Source: Archangium sp.
GTDB taxonomy: Bacteria > Myxococcota > Myxococcia > Myxococcales > Myxococcaceae
DNA: 11,555 nt
Assembly: GCA_016793585.1 (NCBI GenBank)
Contig: JAEUJR010000331.1
Span: 1 to 11,555, forward strand
Direction of reading: 5' to 3'
Part shown: positions 1-6,495 of the stretch, one piece after another
Layout: each line of letters begins with the position of its first letter
Numbering within the stretch: position 1 is the first letter of the stretch
The notes under the pieces: generated by a model
What the model was told of the DNA's origin: nothing
Database searches by the model: none
Seen by the model: only the letters and a program-made list of their open reading frames with translations
Translations under genes and position numbers: made by a program

Positions 1-180
1 AAGCAGCTGACCGACGAGCTGCGTGAGGTGTTCGTGCTGCAGGAGATCGAAGGGCTCTCGAAACGCGAGGCAGCCATCGCGCTCGGCGTTCCGGAAGGAA
101 CCGTCGCGAGCCGCCTGCGTCGCGCGCGCGAGACGTTCGACGAGCTGCTCACGGCGGCGACGAGAGGAGCGGCGTCGTGA
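1..180 (+). CDS. ECF-type RNA polymerase sigma factor, C-terminal fragment
   Basis: The first 59 codons, open from the window edge, encode sigma-70 region 4. The segment LSKREAAIALGVPEGTVASR is the region 4.2 helix-turn-helix that binds the -35 element, preceded by the typical DELREVFVLQEIEG helix and followed by the LRRARETFDELL tail. ECF sigma factors carry only regions 2 and 4 and recruit RNA polymerase to a small regulon; region 2 lies upstream of the window. The stop codon overlaps the start of the next gene in a GTGA motif, the usual arrangement for an ECF factor and its cognate anti-sigma factor. The fold assignment is firm; the ECF subgroup cannot be determined from this fragment. Confidence 0.9.
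   Translation, partial: KQLTDELREVFVLQEIEGLSKREAAIALGVPEGTVASRLRRARETFDELLTAATRGAAS
162..169 (+). promoter_or_regulatory. Strong Shine-Dalgarno deciding a GTG start
   Basis: The purine run GAGAGGAG lies inside the end of the sigma factor gene, 7 nt before the GTG at 177. It supports that GTG as the start of the downstream membrane protein rather than any later codon, and shows that the pair can be translated from one mRNA. Confidence 0.6.
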
Positions 181-848
181 GCAACGCTCCCAATGAGACG
201 AAGCAGACGTTGCTCGACGCCGCGCGCGCTGAGCGGCAATCAGACGCCGCAGCGAAGCGTGGGCTCGAGGCGCTACTCGCCGGCGCCGTCGAGCCGATCG
301 ACGTCGAAGGCCCGCCGCCCGTTCCCGAGAAGAACCGATTGCCGTGGGTGATTGGTGCGCTACTGCTGGCGCTGCTCGTGTTCGCGTGGTGGTCGAAGCT
401 CACGCGCGCCGAGACGCCGACGCCGACGCCGCCGGCCGTCGTCGTTCCCATCGTCACGCCGCCTCCACCGCAGCCCATCGTCGTGGTGGAGGTCGATGCG
501 GGCGCGCCGGTCGAGGTCGATGCGGGACAGGCGGTCGTCGTGCCTGCACCGACGAAGAAGCCTCTCGTCACCGATGACGACGCGCTGGCGCGTGAGCTCG
601 CGCTGCTCGACGAAGCCCGGCTTCAGGTCGCGAAAGAACCTCGCGCCGCGCTCACCACACTCGATCGACATCGCGCCCAGTTCCCGCGTGGAGCGCTCAA
701 GCTCGAGGCCGATCTGCTCCGCGTCGAGGCGCAGCTGAACCTGGGTCGCAGAGCAGAAGCGACGCGGCTCGCAGAGGCGCTCAAGAAGGCCGACACGGAA
801 GGTCTGGTGCACGACCGGCTGGAGCGGTTGTTCGAACAGCACCCGTGA
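177..848 (+). CDS. Putative single-pass anti-sigma factor with Pro-rich linker and TPR-like C-terminus
   Basis: This 223-residue protein starts at GTG 177, overlapping the sigma factor stop by 4 bp. Residues 1-52 form a short charged cytoplasmic segment. One hydrophobic helix follows at about 55-72 (LPWVIGALLLALLVFAWW), then a Pro/Thr/Val-rich linker (about 78-135) with a duplicated VEVDAG motif, then an all-helical C-terminus (about 136-223). That helical part contains ALTTLDRHRAQFPRGAL followed by EADLLRVEAQLNLGRRAEA, which resembles a TPR pair. No Zn-binding HxxxCxxC anti-sigma motif is present, so it is not a classical ZAS-type anti-sigma factor. The anti-sigma role is inferred from its position behind an ECF gene and its one-helix layout, which is common in myxobacteria; the periplasmic part would then sense the envelope. 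It could instead be an unrelated TPR membrane protein. Confidence 0.7.
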   Translation: MSNAPNETKQTLLDAARAERQSDAAAKRGLEALLAGAVEPIDVEGPPPVPEKNRLPWVIGALLLALLVFAWWSKLTRAETPTPTPPAVVVPIVTPPPPQPIVVVEVDAGAPVEVDAGQAVVVPAPTKKPLVTDDDALARELALLDEARLQVAKEPRAALTTLDRHRAQFPRGALKLEADLLRVEAQLNLGRRAEATRLAEALKKADTEGLVHDRLERLFEQHP

Positions 849-858
849 CGCGCTGAAG

Positions 859-1197
859 TCAGAAGCACTCGTCCTGGTACACCGGCACCGAGCCACCATC
901 GCTGAGCGTCATCGTGTGCCACTTGCCGCAGAAGCTCGTGCCATCTGCGTCGGTCATGCAGGAGCACCCCGCCGCGCAGGTGCTTGCAGAGCATGGCGCT
1001 GCACAGACGCGCACGCATTCCTGGCGGCAGGCGCCATCACGAAGCGCCACACACGCGAGCCCCGGAGCGCAACCAAGCGAGAGAATCGAGCCGCAGCTCG
1101 AGCCGCCACACCCGCAACCGCTGCACGTCGCCACCACCACGGCCAACAAGAAGAGAAGGAAGCGCCGCGAGGCTGCCACCGGTGTCAGGGCAGCCAT
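859..1197 (-). CDS. Small Cys-rich secreted protein or lipoprotein
   Basis: This 112-residue protein begins at ATG 1197, one base past the stop of the upstream lipoprotein gene (TGA-C-ATG), so the two are probably co-translated. A basic start (RR at 11-12) precedes a hydrophobic stretch at 13-23 (FLLFLLAVVVA) and then Cys at 25 and 28, which fits a loose lipobox. The protein contains 15 cysteines, 14 of them from residue 28 onward, so the mature part is probably a disulfide-knotted exported domain. The family is not recognised and no catalytic motif is seen. A longer in-frame upstream extension exists, but it overlaps the neighbouring gene and lacks a signal peptide, so the shorter start is preferred. 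Confidence 0.6.
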   Translation of the reverse strand: MAALTPVAASRRFLLFLLAVVVATCSGCGCGGSSCGSILSLGCAPGLACVALRDGACRQECVRVCAAPCSASTCAAGCSCMTDADGTSFCGKWHTMTLSDGGSVPVYQDECF

Positions 1198-1198
1198 G

Positions 1199-1534
1199 TC
1201 AGTTCCAGCAGAGTGACGCGCGCCCAACGACACGGTCGTCCTGCACCCAGACGTAGCAGCCGACGTAGCCCTCGAAGCAACGCTCGCCGGAGTACGGCCT
1301 GCCCACGAGCCGGCGACACGCGTGTGGATCGACTCCTGCGTCGGGAAGACAAGACGCCATGCCCGTTTCGGCACTCGTGGGAGCAGGCGGCCCGGTCGGC
1401 CGAAGCCCGTCAGTGCTGAGCTTCTCCAGGTCCTTCGACCACGAGGTGCCGACGGGGACGGTACAGACGGCGCTGGGACTGACGTCGCACGCAGCTGCAA
1501 ACAAGGCCAGGCAACACCAAAGCGGTTTGAACAT
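1199..1534 (-). CDS. Putative lipoprotein with six conserved-looking cysteines
   Basis: The reading from ATG 1534 gives 111 residues that open with MFKPLWCCLALFAAAC, a short signal peptide ending in a lipobox with Cys16 as the lipidation site. The mature part holds six further cysteines (24, 62, 73, 86, 93, 109), enough for three disulfides, and no recognisable domain. Earlier in-frame methionines add 34 residues without signal-peptide character, which is why the internal start is chosen; its Shine-Dalgarno is weak. The gene is first of a two-gene unit with the Cys-rich protein downstream and diverges from hmgA across 55 bp. The call rests on the signal peptide and the tight pairing; function is unknown. 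Confidence 0.6.
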   Translation of the reverse strand: MFKPLWCCLALFAAACDVSPSAVCTVPVGTSWSKDLEKLSTDGLRPTGPPAPTSAETGMASCLPDAGVDPHACRRLVGRPYSGERCFEGYVGCYVWVQDDRVVGRASLCWN

Positions 1535-1589
1535 GCCGTCGCTGACTGCAAGGCACTGGCCAACCCCGCTGCTGGTGTAGAAGCCGCTC

Positions 1590-2753
1590 ATGATCGAGCG
1601 CCTCGCCCTCGGCACCATCCCCCGCAAGCACCACATTCAGCTCAAAGACGCCTCAGGCCACCTGCACTGGGAACAGTGCATCACGCAGGACGGCTTCGAA
1701 GCGCCGTACACCATCACGTACCACCGCCACGCGCCGCACCGGCAGCTGCCGATGAAGACGACGCATGGCTTCGCGGGCCCACGCACCGCGGCCAGCAGCG
1801 AAGGCCTGCTCAAGCGCCACTTCCTCTCGCAGAACCTGCCGGCGACGACGAAGAGCCCGCTCGATGCGCGCCTGCCGATGCTCTTCAACGCCGACGTGAC
1901 GCTCTCGGTGCTCAAGCCCGGCGCTGACGACGCGGTGTATTTCACGAACGCCGACGGCGACGATCTCTTCTACATCCACGAGGGTGGCGGCACGCTGCGC
2001 ACGCTGCTCGGCGATCTCGACTTCGGGCCCGGTGACTACGTCTTCGTGCCGCGCGGCATTCTTCACCGCTTCACGTTGAAGCCCGGCGTCGCGCAGTGGT
2101 GGCTCTCGATCGAGTGCCGCGGCGGAGCGCACGTGCCCAAACAGTGGCGCAACGGCGTCGGTCAGCTGCGAATGGATGCGCCGTATTGCCACCGCGACTT
2201 CAAGAAGCCGACCTTTCGTGGGCCGCTCGACGAGGGCCTTCGCGAGCAGGTCGTCAAACGCCAGGACGTCTTCTACGGCTTCACCACGCCCGAATCGCCG
2301 CTCGACGTCGTGGGCTGGGACGGCACGGTGTACCCGTGGGTGTTCCACATTCTCGACTTCCAGCCGCGCGTGGGCCTCACGCACCTGCCGCCGACGTGGC
2401 ACGGAACGTTCGCTGCGCGGGGAGCGCTCATCTGCTCCTTCGTGCCCCGCCCGACCGACTTCCACCCCGAGGCCATTCCCTGCCCGTACCCGCACTCGTC
2501 CATCGACGTCGACGAGTTCATCTTCTACTGCAAGGGCAACTTCACCTCGCGGCGTGGCGTGAGCCCGGGCTCGATGAGCTTTCACCCCGCGGGCATTCCG
2601 CACGGCCCACACCCCGGCGCGTACGAAGCGAGCATCGGCCACAAGGAGACCAACGAGCTGGCGGTGATGCTCGACTGCGTGTTGCCCCTGCAGTTCACGG
2701 CCGCCGCCGCGGGCATCGAAGACGCGAAGTACCAGGCGAGCTTCCTGCCTTGA
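1590..2753 (+). CDS. hmgA: Homogentisate 1,2-dioxygenase
   Basis: This 387-residue cupin-fold enzyme opens the homogentisate ring with O2 and Fe(II) to give maleylacetoacetate, the central step of tyrosine and phenylalanine degradation in the cytoplasm. The N-terminal half includes the cupin segment around 125-160 (DDLFYIHEGGGTLRTLLGD, then GPGDYVFVPRG). The C-terminal half carries the likely iron ligands His302 and Glu309 (PHSSIDVDEF) and His338 in PAGIPHGPHPG, with His332 nearby. The ligand spacing and shorter length match the family branch typical of actinobacterial and myxobacterial enzymes better than the roughly 430-445-residue human/Pseudomonas type. The next gene overlaps its stop by 4 bp. 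No fumarylacetoacetase or maleylacetoacetate isomerase gene lies in the window. The start ATG has only a weak AGAAG Shine-Dalgarno. Confidence in the family is high. Confidence 0.92.
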   Translation: MIERLALGTIPRKHHIQLKDASGHLHWEQCITQDGFEAPYTITYHRHAPHRQLPMKTTHGFAGPRTAASSEGLLKRHFLSQNLPATTKSPLDARLPMLFNADVTLSVLKPGADDAVYFTNADGDDLFYIHEGGGTLRTLLGDLDFGPGDYVFVPRGILHRFTLKPGVAQWWLSIECRGGAHVPKQWRNGVGQLRMDAPYCHRDFKKPTFRGPLDEGLREQVVKRQDVFYGFTTPESPLDVVGWDGTVYPWVFHILDFQPRVGLTHLPPTWHGTFAARGALICSFVPRPTDFHPEAIPCPYPHSSIDVDEFIFYCKGNFTSRRGVSPGSMSFHPAGIPHGPHPGAYEASIGHKETNELAVMLDCVLPLQFTAAAAGIEDAKYQASFLP

Positions 2754-3298
2754 GCAGCGCGTACATTCTCGAGCTGTCGGTCGGGCCGGGTGGTTCGCGC
2801 TGGGCCGAGACGCACACGTGGACCGAGCCGTGGCAGCTCAGGCGCATTCTCGAGGAGTTCTGCGCGAACGACGACAACCTCGCCGCGTACCACTGCATCT
2901 CGTACGGCGCGACGCTCGCCATCTGGGTCGTGCAGTCGGGTCAGCTCGTCGACTTCATCGATCTGCACCCGTACATCCTCGTCACGTTGCCCGGGGGCAA
3001 GCGGCCGCTCGGTGAGTTCCGCGCCGACGAAGACGCGCTCAACGCCTTCCTCGATGGGCGTGAAGATGACTGGCTCGACGATGTCGAGCTGACGCTGTTC
3101 TGGGACCCCATCGAAGAGCGCCTGCCGAAGCTCGAAGCGCCGGTGCTGCAGCACGAAGACTCGATCGACTTCGAGGGCGTGCCGCCACCGACCGCGCCGA
3201 AAGACTCGTACCTGTCGTTCGCGAACCCGCTCGAGCTGGGCTCGATGGAGCACGAGAGCGGCGAACAGCTCGAGCCGCCTTTCGATCTCCCGAGCTGA
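2750..3298 (+). CDS. Acidic protein of unknown function, coupled to hmgA
   Basis: This frame stays open from well inside hmgA, but the first plausible start is TTG 2750, which overlaps the hmgA stop as TTGA. That gives 182 residues beginning MSSAYILELSVGPGG. The only in-frame ATG is near the C-terminus. The first ~120 residues look folded and alternate strands and helices (QLRRILEEFCANDDNLAAYH, then ATLAIWVVQSGQLVDFIDLH). The last ~60 are acidic and Pro-rich, probably disordered. There is no signal peptide or membrane helix, so it should be cytoplasmic. I do not recognise a family. The overlap argues for co-expression with homogentisate dioxygenase, but nothing in the sequence shows a role in tyrosine breakdown. 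Codon use resembles its neighbours. Confidence 0.75.
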   Translation: MSSAYILELSVGPGGSRWAETHTWTEPWQLRRILEEFCANDDNLAAYHCISYGATLAIWVVQSGQLVDFIDLHPYILVTLPGGKRPLGEFRADEDALNAFLDGREDDWLDDVELTLFWDPIEERLPKLEAPVLQHEDSIDFEGVPPPTAPKDSYLSFANPLELGSMEHESGEQLEPPFDLPS

Positions 3299-3301
3299 CG
3301 A

Positions 3302-3323
3302 CGATTCCTGAATTCAGGAATCG
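3302..3323. promoter_or_regulatory. Perfect 22-bp palindrome, candidate operator or hairpin
   Basis: The half-site CGATTCCTGAA is followed immediately by its exact reverse complement, giving 11+11 bp without mismatch or spacer. It starts 3 bp after the stop of the acidic protein gene and about 74 bp before the ATG of the next gene. It is noticeably A/T-richer than its surroundings. As DNA it could bind a dimeric regulator of the downstream gene. As RNA it could form a 9-bp stem with an AATT loop, but no T-tract follows, so an intrinsic terminator is less likely. Confidence 0.55.
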
Positions 3324-3396
3324 GCTTCTCATCGACGAGAGCACCGGAGCGCCTTTCCGCGGCGATGCTGTGGGCGAACCTCTTCCCCGGTGGTGC

Positions 3397-4188
3397 ATGG
3401 TCTCGATCACGAACAAGTTGCCCTCCGTCGTCCGTACCTCTTCGCAGCCCACGGCCGCACGCACGGCGCCACCAGCGCCCCAACCCGCGGCCTCGAAGGG
3501 CTGGGCGCCCGGCTCGACGCCGCGCCCCGTTGCCACGGCGCCCACCGCCGCTCCCGTGCAGGCCAGCGCCAGCGGCACCTCGGTGCCCATCGGCCCGTTC
3601 GCGACCGGCGTGTCGATGCTGACGAAGGCGATTCTGGACGACAGCGACCCGGTGTCGACGAGCCTCACCAGCAACGCGGCGGTCGATCACCTGGCGCAGA
3701 GCGCGCTGGCCGTGCTGCAGCGTGAACTGAACGAGCGCGGCGAGATGGGCGCGGCGGTCACCCTCTCGAAGCAGTTCTCGGCGATTCCTGCGCCAGTCAC
3801 CGACCGGCAGGAGCCGATGGAGACCGTGGCGAGCAACTCGGAGCGCGCGAACGCCATGTACGGGCTGCTCGAGAAGCTCTCGGCCGCCATGGGCCGCATT
3901 CCCCAGGCGGCGACCGACCCGACGGCTTCGATGCAGTCGCGCGTGGTGTCGTCCTCGAACACGTTGGTGAAGGCCGAGGTCGACCTCGGGCTCGCCCTGA
4001 ACAAGGCGTACGCCGAGACGGGTGACCCCGCCCTCGCCGAGAAGACGCAGGCGTTCCTCGAGCAACTGCCGGCCCGAGTGGCGAAGGGCACGGAGTCGGT
4101 CACCGACCTGGGCCCGAAGCTCGAAGCGAAGAACCTGCTCGCGGCGTCGTTGATCACCGAGTTCGCGAAGAGCCTCGGGGCCGAGTGA
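3397..4188 (+). CDS. Protein of unknown function, disordered N-terminus and helical C-terminus
   Basis: From ATG 3397 the protein has 263 residues; a GTG at 3370 in the same frame would add nine. Neither has a convincing Shine-Dalgarno, so the start is uncertain. Residues 1 to about 70 are rich in Ala, Pro, Thr and Ser and look disordered. The rest is predicted almost wholly helical, with stretches such as VDHLAQSALAVLQRELNERG and TLVKAEVDLGLALNKAYAET and a C-terminal helix ending SLITEFAKSLGAE. No signal peptide, membrane segment or cysteine cluster is evident, and I recognise no family. The gene stands alone behind the 22-bp palindrome and ends 3 bp from the convergent membrane protein gene. 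Confidence 0.72.
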   Translation: MVSITNKLPSVVRTSSQPTAARTAPPAPQPAASKGWAPGSTPRPVATAPTAAPVQASASGTSVPIGPFATGVSMLTKAILDDSDPVSTSLTSNAAVDHLAQSALAVLQRELNERGEMGAAVTLSKQFSAIPAPVTDRQEPMETVASNSERANAMYGLLEKLSAAMGRIPQAATDPTASMQSRVVSSSNTLVKAEVDLGLALNKAYAETGDPALAEKTQAFLEQLPARVAKGTESVTDLGPKLEAKNLLAASLITEFAKSLGAE

Positions 4189-4191
4189 GCA

Positions 4192-5043
4192 TCACTCGAA
4201 CGTGTCGCCGTAGGTCGCGAGCTTCGCCTCGAGCCGTGAGAGCACTGCAGCCGCCTGATCCGAGGTCGTGGCTGCGTCGAGTTCGTCGAGCAGCGCGCCG
4301 GTGGGCAGCAGGAAGCCGTGCAGCGCTTCGTGCGCTTCTCCGGTCATCGTGCAGCGGGTGAAGATCTCCTGAAACGCCATGCGTAGCTCGGAGCTCGCTT
4401 CGGTCTTCGACAACGCGTTCGACTTCGCGCGGGTGACGATGGCCTGCATCGCGTGAACACCCTCGGTCGTCTCGGGGTTCGCCGTCCATCGCGGCGACAC
4501 GCGAGCCGCTTCGGGCGCGGTGTGCGTGTGCGAATGGTCTGCGGGTTCGGCTGCGGGGTATGGGTGATCGGGTGACTCGCGACTGACGACGAGGTGGGCG
4601 CCCGACACGATGACGACCGCGATCGTGAGCAGCCCGAGCACGCGATGCCACACCTTCGTCGAGTCGCCGCCGCCATCGACGGTGAAGCGCCCGAGGGCTT
4701 TCTGCTGCTCGGGGTCGAGAGACTCCGCCAGGCTGGCGCCACCGGCCCGCATCGCCCGCGGTGCGACGACGAACAGCAACAACACGGAGAGGAGCCACGA
4801 CGCCGCGGCCGAACCGAGCGCGAGGTGAGCGGTCGTCGAGAGGAACGCGCCAATCGCTCCGATCGTCGCCAGCGCGAGCACCGTTCGAAACAACGGCCTC
4901 ACGAGCGAGAGCTGCAATGGCACGAACCGATCGCGCCCCATTCGTTTCATCAGCACGGGCGTCTGGACGAAGAAGAACCAGCCGAGACTGCCGAGCACGA
5001 GCGCGAACGCGAACTCGTCGACCACCGCCGCGAGGTGACTCAT
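4192..5043 (-). CDS. DUF4149/TMEM205-like four-helix membrane protein with His-rich and C/H/H tail
   Basis: The start is ATG 5043, overlapping the monooxygenase stop (ATGA) with a GGAGG Shine-Dalgarno 4 nt upstream. The product has 283 residues. Four hydrophobic helices lie near 9-27, 52-70, 76-94 and 134-152. The segment FVQTPVLMKRMGRDRF after helix 1 resembles the DUF4149/TMEM205 family of small membrane proteins. Basic residues in loops 33-39 and 96-100 put those loops in the cytoplasm and the C-terminus in the periplasm. That tail has a His cluster (His160, 170, 172, 174) and then a helical region with CTMTGEAHEALHGFLLP, where Cys231, His238 and His242 could bind metal or haem. Function is not established; metal binding is inference. 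Co-translation with the FAD monooxygenase suggests a shared stimulus rather than a shown joint reaction. Confidence 0.75.
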   Translation of the reverse strand: MSHLAAVVDEFAFALVLGSLGWFFFVQTPVLMKRMGRDRFVPLQLSLVRPLFRTVLALATIGAIGAFLSTTAHLALGSAAASWLLSVLLLFVVAPRAMRAGGASLAESLDPEQQKALGRFTVDGGGDSTKVWHRVLGLLTIAVVIVSGAHLVVSRESPDHPYPAAEPADHSHTHTAPEAARVSPRWTANPETTEGVHAMQAIVTRAKSNALSKTEASSELRMAFQEIFTRCTMTGEAHEALHGFLLPTGALLDELDAATTSDQAAAVLSRLEAKLATYGDTFE

Positions 5044-6401
5044 GACGCCTCCACCGAGACCGCGAGCTCTGACGGCAGCAGCCCCGGCTTCGCGACGACC
5101 CGATCGGGCCTGACGAGCACGTCGGCGCCCTGCCACCGCAGCTTCGTCGGCTTCAATCGGTCGAGCCGATCGTGCAGCCGAACGCCCGACGCCAGCTCGG
5201 GGTTCTGGAGCCGGGCAGCACCGTCACTCTCGAGATCGAGCATGCCGACGCCGCGCGCGAGCCGGTTGGTGAACGCCGGCAACCGCAACACCACCCGCGC
5301 CAGCAGGGCACGGAGCCCACGCACGACGGGGTTCTTCACGGTGATGACGCGCGTCGCGAACGTCGTCGTGCGCACCATCTGCGCCGCGATGGGCCGCCGC
5401 TCACGCTCGTATGAGTCGAGCAAGCGCTCACGCTGCGCCACCGACAACGACTGTTGCTGCACGAACGCCAGCTTCCAGACGAGGTTGTGCGCGTCCTGCA
5501 CGCCGGTGTTGAGCCCCTGACCGCCCACCGGGCTGTGCACGTGCGCTGCGTCGCCGAGCAGAAAGACGCGCCCCGCGCGAAAACGGTTGGCAACCCCGCC
5601 GGTGAGATCGAACCGCGACGTCCACCCCAGCGACTGCAGGTTCAGGTCGACGCCCAGCCGCTTCGTCACCAGCGACGACCAGCCCGTCAGGCTCGCCGCG
5701 TCGAAGTCGGAGGGGACCTGCGCGATGAGCCGCCAGAGCCCCGGCTGCGGCATCGGCACGACGAGCAGCACCCCTTCGGGCGAGAGCACGGTGTGGCCCT
5801 CGTCTTCGACCAGGTCGACCTTCGTCATCACGTCGGCGAGGGCGAAGGTGACGCCGAGGCCTTCACGCTCGAGGGACAGGCCAGCGAACGAACGCGCCTC
5901 ACTGCGCCCGCCGTCGCAGGCCAGCACCCAGCGCGCGCGATGTGTGGCGAACGTGCCATCGGCCGAGCGCAGCGTGGCCTCGACGGCGTCTTCGAGCTCG
6001 CGCAGGCCGGTGAGCGTCGTGCTCCACTCGACGGCGCCGCCCAGGCTGACGAGGCGCTGCTCCAGAATGCGCTCGACCTCGTACTGGGGAATCGATAGCC
6101 AGAACGGAAAACGCGTGTCACCCCACGCGCGCTTCAGCAGGTCGACGCGAATCGGCGCCGAGCCCGTCGACGGCCGAACGTTCAACGCGCGGAAGCGCTG
6201 GCCCGCCGCGAGCACCTCGGCGGCGCACCCGAGCGTCTCGAGCGCCTCCATCGTGCGCGCGTGCACCACGAGCGCCTTCGACATCGTCGCGCGCTCGGCC
6301 AGGCGTTCGACGATGCGAACGCTCAGCCCGTGCCGCTTCGCTTCACACGCCGCCGTCAGGCCGGTCGGCCCGCCACCGATGATCAACAGATCTGTCTCCA
6401 T
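5040..6401 (-). CDS. FAD-dependent aromatic-ring monooxygenase (class A hydroxylase)
   Basis: This 453-residue flavoprotein would hydroxylate a phenolic or other aromatic substrate using NAD(P)H and O2 in the cytoplasm. The N-terminus holds the FAD-binding GGGPTG at residues 9-14 after the strand TDLLII. The second fingerprint, ACDGGRSEARS, lies near 161-171 (the DG motif), and GDAAHVHSPVGGQGLN at 283-298 is the third (GD) motif that contacts the FAD ribityl chain. The start at ATG 6401 is fixed by GGAGGA just upstream; 17 extra in-frame residues before it lack family character. Relatives such as MhpA or pentachlorophenol monooxygenase are typically 500-600 residues with a thioredoxin-like C-terminal domain. 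Here only a short tail remains after about residue 390, so that domain is missing or reduced. The gene is divergent from a LysR regulator that probably controls it. The substrate cannot be told from sequence. Confidence 0.88.
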   Translation of the reverse strand: METDLLIIGGGPTGLTAACEAKRHGLSVRIVERLAERATMSKALVVHARTMEALETLGCAAEVLAAGQRFRALNVRPSTGSAPIRVDLLKRAWGDTRFPFWLSIPQYEVERILEQRLVSLGGAVEWSTTLTGLRELEDAVEATLRSADGTFATHRARWVLACDGGRSEARSFAGLSLEREGLGVTFALADVMTKVDLVEDEGHTVLSPEGVLLVVPMPQPGLWRLIAQVPSDFDAASLTGWSSLVTKRLGVDLNLQSLGWTSRFDLTGGVANRFRAGRVFLLGDAAHVHSPVGGQGLNTGVQDAHNLVWKLAFVQQQSLSVAQRERLLDSYERERRPIAAQMVRTTTFATRVITVKNPVVRGLRALLARVVLRLPAFTNRLARGVGMLDLESDGAARLQNPELASGVRLHDRLDRLKPTKLRWQGADVLVRPDRVVAKPGLLPSELAVSVEAS

Positions 6402-6405
6402 GGGC

Positions 6406-6411
6406 TCCTCC
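6406..6411 (-). promoter_or_regulatory. Shine-Dalgarno of the FAD monooxygenase
   Basis: Read on the minus strand this is GGAGGA, 4 nt before ATG 6401. It decides the monooxygenase start against an in-frame ATG 51 bp further upstream that would cover most of the putative operator region. Confidence 0.65.
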
Positions 6412-6441
6412 AGTTCGATGCCCGAAGGATAAGGGCCCGAA

Positions 6442-6467
6442 AAGCTGAGCAATGGAGCTTGATTTGC
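6442..6467. promoter_or_regulatory. Candidate LysR operator in the divergent intergenic region
   Basis: Two short overlapping inverted repeats lie midway between the divergent genes. One is AAGCT (6442-6446) with AGCTT (6456-6460); the other is GCAA (6449-6452) with TTGC (6464-6467), separated by 11 bp. LysR-type regulators usually bind interrupted dyads near their own divergent promoter, often described as T-N11-A, and this is the A/T-richest part of the 94-bp gap. No clear -35/-10 pair was found in either direction. The arms are short enough to arise by chance, so the assignment is tentative. Confidence 0.4.
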
Positions 6468-6495
6468 GACTCTTTATTCCACAGAACGGGCCCTG

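Noticed and set aside
405..540. Pro/Thr and VDAG codon repeats read as a DNA repeat element
   Set aside because: The repetition keeps the reading frame of the membrane protein and fits a flexible periplasmic linker, so no separate DNA function is needed.
1653..2642. Long minus-strand open frame opposite hmgA
   Set aside because: Arg/Val/Ala/Glu-rich shadow without domain or start signal. The plus strand carries an unambiguous dioxygenase.
3302..3323. Palindrome as an intrinsic terminator
   Set aside because: The stem would be A/T-containing with an AATT loop and has no downstream T-run; the following bases are mixed. An operator is the more economical reading.
2941..4065. Long minus-strand open frame across the acidic-protein and helical-protein genes
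   Set aside because: The composition is that of a shadow frame (Arg/Gly/His-rich, then Ser-rich), it spans an intergenic palindrome, and there is no ribosome-binding site.
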